Assembly: GCA_020627645.1 (NCBI GenBank)
Contig: JAHDGN010000144.1
Span: 1 to 7,668 of the forward strand
DNA length: 7,668 nt
Reading direction: 5' to 3'
From: Akkermansiaceae bacterium
GTDB lineage: Bacteria; Verrucomicrobiota; Verrucomicrobiia; Verrucomicrobiales; Akkermansiaceae
Both the position numbers and the translations under genes were made by a program. The notes below the pieces were generated by a model. The model ran no database searches. It was not told the DNA's origin and saw only the letters and a program-made list of their open reading frames with translations. Positions 1 through 6,351 of this stretch are shown here, piece by piece; position 1 is the first letter of the stretch, and each line of letters opens with the position of its first letter.

Positions 1-1
1 G

Positions 2-3000
2 GTTATTCCTGAAACTATTGATCCATTAACAATTAATGAGAGTACATTTATCGTTCGGCCAATTGGAGGAAATCCGATTCCTGGAATTTTGACCTATACT
101 GATAAGGATATCATCAATTTTTCGCCGAGGAGTTTGTTGGCTGATAATACGACTTATGAGGTTTTTTTACCGGCTGGAGGAATAAAGGATATTGCTGGAA
201 ATGGGATCAATGAGTTTCGGTATCGTTTTTCGACTGGGCCAACCATCACGGGCGGAGGGACTGGAGGGGGTGTTCCTGACCCGGTGGTGTTCCATTATGA
301 CTTTGATGGAGATGTGGTGAATCAGTTCGGAGGCGGGGGAAATGGAACATTGAGGAATTTTGGATCGACTGCATTTTCTACTGATGCGGCGGTGGGGTCT
401 CGTTCTCTTTCGTTTGATGGGACCAACGATTATGTGGCGGTGAGAGATCTCAGTTATCAGAGTTCAGATCTACGAGCAGCTTCGGTGAGTTGCTGGGTGA
501 AGTCGGATGTGGCGACGGGGCAGGTGATCGCGAGTTTTGATCGGAATGAGTATTGGAGGCTTTCGATCGGAACCGATGGGATTGCCGCTGGGCGAATTGG
601 TTGGCATGTGATGACGGCCAATGGTCAGCAGGATTTTTCTTCCAATCGAGTTGTGAGTGATGGGCGGTGGCATCATGTGGTTGGGGTTTTTGATGGGGCG
701 AGGCAGCAGATGAGAATCTATATCGATGGGCAGTTAGATGCGACGAGAACGGGGGTTGGGGCTACGTTTGGGTCGGGGGCGAGGCGTTTTGGATTTGTGG
801 GTGTGGGGTCGGAGGCGGGGAGCTTTGATGGGCCTTTGGGGCCGGTGGTTCGTTTTCGTGGATCGATTGATGATATGCAGGTTTTGGACCGTGCTTTGGG
901 TTTGGCTGAGGTGAGAACGCTATTTGACAAGCGACCTGATATTGGAAGTCCTCCCGTTGTTTCAGGGATTACGCCTTCGCGTTATCCTGCGCTTGTGGGG
1001 GGAGCGGTCACGTTAACAGTTTCAGCGAGTGATCCTGATGGTCAGTCGTTGCTCTATCGATTAGATCCAGGTGATGGATCTGGATTTCGGTCTTGGCAGA
1101 GTTCTAATCGATTTGCGCATGTCTATCGAACAGCGAATCACTTTGGAGTCACGGTTCAGGTGAGGGATAGCTCTGGGCAACAATCGGCAGGCACGTCTTC
1201 GGTGACAGTGGTGCGGAGTGTCCCTGGCTCGTCGCAGCCAACGAGGAGTGGGATGGTGGCTCAGGTGGGATCGAATCGGGTGTTGGTTGTGAATCCGGAC
1301 AATAATACGGTTGCCTCGGTTCACACTGGAACTTTGCGAAAGGAGTTTGAGCGTCCTGTGGGAGGTGATCCTCGAAATGTCGCAGTTGCTAGTAATGGTG
1401 AGGCTTGGGTGACTTGTTTTGATGATGATCGGATTGATATTATTAACTCTTCAAATGGTTCGTTGATTCGTTCGATTCAGTTAGGCTATGGAGATCGTCC
1501 TTATGGGGTCGTATTTTCGCCTGCTGGACGTTTTGGTTATATTTCGCTGCAGGGATCAGGAAAGGTATTGAGAGTGGATTCGGTTGCTCGTTCAGTCGTC
1601 AATACTTTAACGGTAGGGCCGAGCCCGAGAGCGATTGCGGTTTCGGGTGATGGTAGTCGGGTTTTTGTGACTAGGTTTCTTTCACCGGTGGGCCATGGCG
1701 AGGTTTACGAGTTGAATTCGACTGCGACCATCTTCAGGCGAAGAATTCGGTTAGCGAAAGATACGTCTTCTGATCATGCCAATGGTGGGCGGGGTGTTCC
1801 AAATTATTTGACAGCGATTGCGATTTCCCCTGACGGGCAGGGCGCTTGGGTGTCTTCTCAGAAGGCCAATACGGACCGTGGGGGATTTCGAGATGGTTTG
1901 GCTTTGAATCATGAGAATACGGTTCGTTCGATCGTCTCGTATATTAATCTGACAACAAATTCAGAGGAAATTGGAAGGCGGATGGATTTGGATAATAGTA
2001 ACAATCCGATGGGTATTACGTTTTCGCCTTTAGGAGACTTTATGTTTGTGGCAATGCAGGCAAATGACAAGTTGCAGGCGGTCGATGCCTTAGATTTGAG
2101 TGAAGCGAATCGATGGTTGGCGGGGAAGGCACCACAGGATGTGTGGTATGTGGCATCGAATGACCGTTTGGTGGCTAAGAACTTTATGGATCGCTCGGTG
2201 ACGGTCTATGATGCGAGGGGCTTTGTTAGGGAGGGGAAGGGGTTGGTGCCGATTCGAACGATTTCTACGGTAAGCTCAGAGAGTTTGTCGAATCAGGTGC
2301 TCCGAGGAAAGCAGCTCTTCTACAATGCTGAGGATCCAAGACTTTCGTTGGATGGATATATTTCGTGTGCAAGTTGCCATCAGGATGGAGGTACTGATAA
2401 TCGGGTGTGGGATTTTACGGATCGAGGCGAAGGTTTGAGAAATACAACTGATCTCAGAGGTCGTCGAGGAATGGGGCATGGAATGGTTCATTGGAGTGGT
2501 AATTTTGATGAGATCCAAGATTTTGAGAATGATATCCGTGAGCATTTTAAGGGTGAGGGGTTGATGTCAGATGCTCAGTTCAATGCGGGAACGCGGAGCT
2601 TGACCCTTGGCGACCGTAAGGCGGGTGTGAGTTCTGATTTGGATGCCTTGGCTGCCTATGTGCGGTCGTTAGACTCGGTTGGGGCATCGCCGCATCGTTC
2701 CTCGAGCGGCCAACTAACAGCAGATGGTCGTGCTGGGCGTGAAATTTTCAAACGATTGAACTGTCAGTCATGTCATTCGGGGGAGGCATTTACTGATAGT
2801 AATTTTGGGCCTCGTTTGCGCGATGTCGGGACTCTTAGTTCGAGCTCAGGAGGTCGGTTAGGAGGTCGTCTTTCGGGGATTGATACGCCTACTTTGAGGG
2901 GCTTGTGGAACACGGCGCCGTATTTGCACAACGGATCGGCTGCGACATTGCGTGATGTCTTGGTGACGAGGAATCAGAATGATCGTCATGGCCGGATATC

Positions 3001-4153
3001 GACTTTGGGAGGTTTGGAGATTAATCAGTTGATTTCGTATTTATTGCAGATTGATGATTCTGAGGGAGAAGTGGTGAGTCCTCCGATTGAGATTGGTGGA
3101 TTTGAGTTGGTGGATGACTTTGAAAATTATACGGCCAATGCCTCAATCGTCGGTCGAAATGGGTGGCAAGTTCATAGTGCAAAAGCGACGACGACGCGAG
3201 CGCTGACGATTTCGGAGCCGGGGCTTTCTGGGAATCAGGTCTTGAGTCTTGATGAAATCTCGGCGAACGGAAATCAGGCCTTGGTTTTCAAGCAGGCTTT
3301 GTCGATTGAGCAGGCTAGTATTGGTACTGTGTTCTTCAGGATGAAGGTTTCTGGTGGTGGTGATCCAAATGCGGCTGCGGGTGTGAGTACTCTTGCGAGT
3401 GGTTTGTATGGATCGTCATTATTCCCGAATAGAATTCGAGAGTCCGGAGCTGGTTTGATGGTGGAGGGTGCCCCGAATAATGTAACGAACCTCAATCGGA
3501 ATGTTTGGTATAAGGTCTGGTGGGTGATTACGAACCGTCGGGACGGAAATCCGGATGTGTTAAGGTGGTTTATGCAGTCTGATGATGATCCAGACTATCG
3601 GACGAGGCGTCTTGTCAAGAAGCAGTTTAGAACTTCAGCACAGGTTGGAACGATCACGACGTTGATGTTTAATAAGTTTAATGATGTCGGTGATTTCTAT
3701 ATTGATGATGTCTATTTTGATGGAAGCGGAGCAAACCTGGTTGATCCGCTAGGTGTGGTTTCTTCTCCGACTTTTTCTTCATGGGCTTCGGATATGGGGC
3801 TGACAGGGGGGACTTTAGACCAGTTTGCTGATCCTGATGGGGATCTTTGGCCCAATATTCTGGAACGAGCGTTGGGAACACACCCACGAAGGTTGGATCG
3901 TCATTTTGGGCCTAAGGTTGTCGAGAAGGATGGGGCGACGGTGTTTAGCTATCCTAGGAATATTGAAGCGGATGATTTAGTTTTGGTGCCGGAAGTGAGC
4001 CGGGATATGATTCGTTGGGAGCTGGCGGGTGGTGATAGTCAGGTTCAAGGGATAGAGATTAACGATGCTGATAATATTGAGACACGTGAGGTGACGATAG
4101 ATGCCGATTCGGGAGAAAAGTTGTTCTACCGATTGAGGGTGATTCAGAGGTAG
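2..4153 (+). CDS. Giant exported multidomain protein with LamG, PKD, beta-propeller and MauG-like di-haem cytochrome c domains (5'-partial)
   Basis: The frame is open from base 2, so the true start and any signal peptide lie upstream; 1383 residues are visible (numbered here from base 2). Domains in order: Big_5 Ig-like, about 1-78 (LLADNTTYEV, IKDIAGN); LamG/concanavalin-like, about 93-309 (LSFDGTNDYVAV, WHHVVGVFDG, IYIDGQLD, GSIDDMQVLDRAL); PKD-like, about 317-405 (VSASDPDGQ, DPGDGSG); YVTN-type propeller, about 417-757 (repeated VAVASNG, VVFSPAG, IAVSGDG, IAISPDG and ITFSPLG units); cytochrome region, about 769-1019, with haem sites CASCH (789-793) and CQSCH (921-925) plus the MauG/cytochrome c peroxidase signature TPTLRGLWNTAPYLHNGS (962-979). 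A jelly-roll-like segment (about 1034-1245) follows, then a C-terminal module with DPDGDLWPN (1277-1285) and terminal FYRLRV. Covalent haem requires export across the inner membrane. The family suggests a redox or peroxidase-like enzyme on a carbohydrate- or surface-binding scaffold; substrate and electron partner are unknown. The domain calls are secure, the function is not. Confidence 0.9.
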   Translation, partial: VIPETIDPLTINESTFIVRPIGGNPIPGILTYTDKDIINFSPRSLLADNTTYEVFLPAGGIKDIAGNGINEFRYRFSTGPTITGGGTGGGVPDPVVFHYDFDGDVVNQFGGGGNGTLRNFGSTAFSTDAAVGSRSLSFDGTNDYVAVRDLSYQSSDLRAASVSCWVKSDVATGQVIASFDRNEYWRLSIGTDGIAAGRIGWHVMTANGQQDFSSNRVVSDGRWHHVVGVFDGARQQMRIYIDGQLDATRTGVGATFGSGARRFGFVGVGSEAGSFDGPLGPVVRFRGSIDDMQVLDRALGLAEVRTLFDKRPDIGSPPVVSGITPSRYPALVGGAVTLTVSASDPDGQSLLYRLDPGDGSGFRSWQSSNRFAHVYRTANHFGVTVQVRDSSGQQSAGTSSVTVVRSVPGSSQPTRSGMVAQVGSNRVLVVNPDNNTVASVHTGTLRKEFERPVGGDPRNVAVASNGEAWVTCFDDDRIDIINSSNGSLIRSIQLGYGDRPYGVVFSPAGRFGYISLQGSGKVLRVDSVARSVVNTLTVGPSPRAIAVSGDGSRVFVTRFLSPVGHGEVYELNSTATIFRRRIRLAKDTSSDHANGGRGVPNYLTAIAISPDGQGAWVSSQKANTDRGGFRDGLALNHENTVRSIVSYINLTTNSEEIGRRMDLDNSNNPMGITFSPLGDFMFVAMQANDKLQAVDALDLSEANRWLAGKAPQDVWYVASNDRLVAKNFMDRSVTVYDARGFVREGKGLVPIRTISTVSSESLSNQVLRGKQLFYNAEDPRLSLDGYISCASCHQDGGTDNRVWDFTDRGEGLRNTTDLRGRRGMGHGMVHWSGNFDEIQDFENDIREHFKGEGLMSDAQFNAGTRSLTLGDRKAGVSSDLDALAAYVRSLDSVGASPHRSSSGQLTADGRAGREIFKRLNCQSCHSGEAFTDSNFGPRLRDVGTLSSSSGGRLGGRLSGIDTPTLRGLWNTAPYLHNGSAATLRDVLVTRNQNDRHGRISTLGGLEINQLISYLLQIDDSEGEVVSPPIEIGGFELVDDFENYTANASIVGRNGWQVHSAKATTTRALTISEPGLSGNQVLSLDEISANGNQALVFKQALSIEQASIGTVFFRMKVSGGGDPNAAAGVSTLASGLYGSSLFPNRIRESGAGLMVEGAPNNVTNLNRNVWYKVWWVITNRRDGNPDVLRWFMQSDDDPDYRTRRLVKKQFRTSAQVGTITTLMFNKFNDVGDFYIDDVYFDGSGANLVDPLGVVSSPTFSSWASDMGLTGGTLDQFADPDGDLWPNILERALGTHPRRLDRHFGPKVVEKDGATVFSYPRNIEADDLVLVPEVSRDMIRWELAGGDSQVQGIEINDADNIETREVTIDADSGEKLFYRLRVIQR

Positions 4154-4155
4154 GG

Positions 4156-4207
4156 ATCATTCTGCATCTAGTTTCAAAACGGTGGAATGATTTGTTTTGA
4201 AATTAGA
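4156..4207. terminator. Putative bidirectional terminator: long inverted repeat between convergent genes
   Basis: The 68-bp gap between two convergent stop codons contains a 14-bp inverted repeat, 4167-4180 pairing with 4194-4207, with a single G-U pair and a 13-base loop. A second 7-bp repeat (ATCATTC at 4156-4162, GAATGAT at 4185-4191) has its right arm inside that loop, so the two stems either compete or form a pseudoknot. The position right after both stops fits transcription termination for both strands. No clean T-tract follows the stem in either direction and the stem is AT-rich, so efficient intrinsic termination is an inference. Confidence 0.45.
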
Positions 4208-4221
4208 AGTGGTAGTAGGTG

Positions 4222-4863
4222 CTAGGGGCTCAGTCGTTCGATGACCCATTTTTCTTGGATGAGGCGATAACAGAGGCGGTCGTGAAGTCGGCCTTCACGT
4301 CCCTGCCAGAATTCGATGTGCGTTGGCGAAAGTTGGTAGCCTCCCCAAAATTCGGGGCAAGGAACGGATTGGTTTTCGGGGAACTGTTTTTTTGTATCTG
4401 CACCTTTTTTTTCGAGGAGGGCTCGAACTCCAATTCGGCCTGATTGTTTTTCTGAGACCCAGGCTCCGATTTGAGATTCGTATGGTCTCGAGGCAAAGTA
4501 TTCTTCGGAGGTTTTTCTTGAAGTTTTTTCGACGGTCCCGCGAATACAGATTTGTCGTTCGAGTTCTTTCCAGAGGAAGGTCAGGGCAGCATTTGGATTT
4601 TGCGAGAGGTCGTTGGCCTTTTGGGATTGGTAGTTGGTGAAAAATTGAAGGCGTTGATCGACGATCCCTTTCAGGAGTACGGTTCGAGAAGAAACGATGC
4701 CCTCTGAGTTGGCAGTCGCAAGATTCATGGCGTTAGCATCTGGGATGTTCGCATTGTGCGCAGTCTCAATCCAGGCTTGAAGCTGAGCGAGGGGATCGGG
4801 GTCCATTTGGACGATTCGGATTCCTCCTTTAGTGTAATTTTCGCGAAGGTCGGCAAGGTTCAT
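4222..4863 (-). CDS. pdxH: Pyridoxamine/pyridoxine 5'-phosphate oxidase (PdxH)
   Basis: This cytoplasmic FMN enzyme oxidises pyridoxamine 5'-phosphate or pyridoxine 5'-phosphate to pyridoxal 5'-phosphate using oxygen, in PLP synthesis and salvage. The 213 residues match the family along their whole length (E. coli PdxH has 218). Visible signatures: LRENYTKGG (6-14), NAMNLAT (44-50), SSRTVLLKG (58-66), FFTNYQSQK (74-82), LERQICIRG (101-109), YFASRP with a following SQIGAW (122-135), KQS (139-141), FWGGYQLSP (172-180), IEFWQGR (183-189) and RLHDR (192-196). By alignment with E. coli, R60, K82, Q104, Q140, W186 and R196 fall at FMN positions, and K65, Y122, R126, S130, R192 and H194 at substrate positions. 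One usual residue differs: SRK is SQK (Q81). The ATG overlaps the stop of the upstream membrane-protein gene as ATGA and has no clear Shine-Dalgarno sequence, so translational coupling is likely. Identification is firm. Confidence 0.97.
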   Translation of the reverse strand: MNLADLRENYTKGGIRIVQMDPDPLAQLQAWIETAHNANIPDANAMNLATANSEGIVSSRTVLLKGIVDQRLQFFTNYQSQKANDLSQNPNAALTFLWKELERQICIRGTVEKTSRKTSEEYFASRPYESQIGAWVSEKQSGRIGVRALLEKKGADTKKQFPENQSVPCPEFWGGYQLSPTHIEFWQGREGRLHDRLCYRLIQEKWVIERLSP

Positions 4864-5138
4864 GAGTTGTTTTGTTTGGGGTCTTCTTTGATTTCGATTT
4901 CTACGAAGTCGTCGCCTTCATATTTTCCACGAAGGTGATTGATCCAAAAGACTAGGAATGTGCCCAGGCAGATGAAGGTTCCTTCGAGAAAAAATGGGGT
5001 GAACATGAAGCCAGCGAATTTGGCAAAGACTTCTCCTGCAAACCCTGGCAGATGGCCAAGGAGTAGAACTCCGACGATGAAGATAGAAACGAAGAGAATG
5101 GGTAGAAAGCCGAGGAGGATGAGGCGTTTGCGGCTCAT
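4860..5138 (-). CDS. Small two-helix membrane protein, unknown function, co-transcribed with pdxH
   Basis: A 92-residue protein that I cannot assign to a named family. It begins with a basic MSRKR, then a strongly hydrophobic stretch at about 6-30 (LILLGFLPILFVSIFIVGVL) and a second at about 44-69 (FMFTPFFLEGTFICLGTFLVF), followed by a charged tail (about 70-92, RGKYEGDDFVEIEIKEDPK). This predicts two transmembrane helices. By the positive-inside rule the basic start and the RGK after the second helix favour both ends in the cytoplasm. The ATG at 5138-5136 is preceded by AAGGA about 11 bases upstream, a serviceable ribosome binding site. Its TGA overlaps the pdxH ATG by 4 bases, so the two genes form one operon. 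Nothing in it suggests a role in vitamin B6 metabolism; it may be only a positional partner. Confidence 0.75.
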   Translation of the reverse strand: MSRKRLILLGFLPILFVSIFIVGVLLLGHLPGFAGEVFAKFAGFMFTPFFLEGTFICLGTFLVFWINHLRGKYEGDDFVEIEIKEDPKQNNS

Positions 5139-5389
5139 GGGTTCGATTATCCTTCATTTTATGTCGTTTTCCAGCGTCCAATTCAAAATTGTGCGTCCGA
5201 TGTTGGGTTATCGGAGTAGGATGAGCTCTTAGTTTTGGGGGAGTGATTTCTATTGTCTGCGGTGATTATTGAGGATCGGGAGTGGCGTAGGCACAGGTTC
5301 ACCCAATCGGATGGTATTTGTTTGGTTAAAAATTAGTGGAAGAACAGAGCTTTACTTGGGGTAGGGGGGAGATGGTAAGACTTTCCGGG
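5139..5389. promoter_or_regulatory. Divergent intergenic region, expected to hold promoters for both flanking units
   Basis: This 251-bp stretch separates the minus-strand membrane-protein/pdxH operon from the plus-strand ThuA/CE15 pair, so promoters for both directions are expected. For the minus strand the best -10 candidate is TAAAAT (complement of 5156-5161), with TTGAAT (complement of 5181-5186) upstream, but the 19-base spacing is long and the implied leader very short. A small inverted repeat, TCCGAT at 5196-5201 and ATCGGA at 5210-5215, could be a hairpin or an operator half-site pair. No convincing plus-strand -35/-10 pair is visible. The region contains no gene I can support. Confidence 0.35.
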
Positions 5390-6271
5390 ATGAAACGACG
5401 ATTTTTTATAGGAGCGGCTGCTTTGGTTGGCTTTGGTGGAGTGGTACTGGCGGAAGAAGAGGCTGAGCAGATTAAGGTATTGATTTTGGATGGTCCGCAG
5501 GGTGCTCACAAGTATCAGGAAACAACCCCGGTGATGAAAGAGATTTTGGAGAAACTCCCGATCTTTAAGGTGGCACATTCTAGGTCTTCCAAGGAGGCTT
5601 GCGCGGATGGGACCTACAAGCCGGACTTTCAGAGTTATGATGTCATTGTCATGAATGAGGGGTATGGTGCACCAGAATGGCCGGAGACTACGAAAAAGGC
5701 GTTTGAGAAATATATGGCTGAGGGTGGTGGGATGGTGACGTATCACGCGGCGAATAACTGTTGGCCGAATTGGGTGGAGTATAACAAGATGACTGGTGTC
5801 GGAGGTTGGGGTGGTCGAAATGAGAAGAGTGGTCCCTATCTGTATATTAATGACAAAGGGGAGGTTGTCCGTGATGAGTCGAAAGGGCGAGGTGGATCTC
5901 ACGGGCCTCAACACGAGTTTGATGTTGTTGTTCGAAAGAAGGAGCATCCTGTGATGAAGGGGCTTCCTGAGACCTTTAAGCATGGTCCTGATGAATTGTA
6001 TGACAAGTTGAGGGGACCAGCCGAGAATATTGAAATTTTAGCATCTGCTTACTCTTCGAAAGAAAAGAAAGGAACTGGGAGGCATGAGCCGGTTTTGATG
6101 GCTATTAGTTATGGAAAGGGGAGAATTTTTCACACGGTGATTGGTCATCACGTTAAGCAGATGAAAGAGGGGAGTTTTGTGACCACTTTCCAACGTGGGA
6201 CAGAGTGGGCTGCGACGGGGAAGGTGACGATTCCGGTGCCAAAGGATTTTCCTAATCAGAAGTTCGAGTAA
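5390..6271 (+). CDS. Secreted ThuA-like domain protein
   Basis: From the ATG at 5390 the product has 293 residues: a signal peptide (MKRRFF, hydrophobic to GGVVLA, probable cleavage after A21) and then one ThuA-like domain (trehalose-utilisation type, a flavodoxin/class I glutamine amidotransferase-like fold). Family marks: VLILDGPQGAHKY (30-42), YDVIVMNEG (83-91), GGGMVTYHAANN (112-123), GGWGGR (138-143), GGSHG (168-172), EHPVMKGLP (185-193), HGPDELYDKLRGPAENI (198-214), EPVLMAISYGKGRIFHTVIGHH (233-254) and RGTEWAATG (269-277). The domain is complete. The biochemical role of exported ThuA proteins is not settled; relatives occur in sugar-utilisation loci, and the CE15 esterase 80 bp downstream supports a carbohydrate role. 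The start is uncertain: an in-frame ATG at 5372 and GTG at 5336 also exist. A purine-rich AGGGGGGAG abuts 5372 but is too close to be an ideal ribosome binding site. I chose 5390 because it gives the most typical signal peptide. Confidence 0.88.
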   Translation: MKRRFFIGAAALVGFGGVVLAEEEAEQIKVLILDGPQGAHKYQETTPVMKEILEKLPIFKVAHSRSSKEACADGTYKPDFQSYDVIVMNEGYGAPEWPETTKKAFEKYMAEGGGMVTYHAANNCWPNWVEYNKMTGVGGWGGRNEKSGPYLYINDKGEVVRDESKGRGGSHGPQHEFDVVVRKKEHPVMKGLPETFKHGPDELYDKLRGPAENIEILASAYSSKEKKGTGRHEPVLMAISYGKGRIFHTVIGHHVKQMKEGSFVTTFQRGTEWAATGKVTIPVPKDFPNQKFE

Positions 6272-6351
6272 ATCGTTTTGGATGGGGGGCATTAGATCAT
6301 GGTTTTGGGGAGTTAGCCCAGGGGCAGAAACATTGCTCTTTCTCGAAGGGT

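Noticed and set aside
89..91. TTG codon as the start of the giant protein
   Set aside because: The frame stays open to base 2 and the residues before it complete a Big_5 Ig-like domain, so the TTG is an internal Leu codon and the true start is outside the window.
2838..2880. Short near-repeats (AGGTCGGTTAGGAGGTCGTC) within the cytochrome domain
   Set aside because: They encode a Gly/Arg-rich loop (GGRLGGRLSG) and are explained by coding; there is no sign of a mobile or regulatory repeat.
4323..4640. 105-codon plus-strand open frame inside pdxH
   Set aside because: It is antisense to a clearly conserved PdxH segment; the Arg- and Phe-rich translation is a shadow.
4939..5232. 97-codon plus-strand open frame opposite the small membrane protein
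   Set aside because: The translation is Arg-, Pro- and Met-rich without domains, and the minus-strand frame is better supported by its ribosome binding site, helix pattern and ATGA overlap.
5333..5983. 216-codon open frame on the minus strand
   Set aside because: It lies antisense to the well-supported ThuA-like gene; its translation is rich in Arg, His, Pro and Ser with no recognisable domain, as expected of a shadow frame.
5232..6313. Shared GTTTTGGGG(G)AGT string upstream of both the ThuA-like gene (5232) and the CE15 gene (6302)
   Set aside because: It is short, lies at different distances from the two starts, and is built from G and T runs that are common on this G-rich strand; chance is the simplest explanation.
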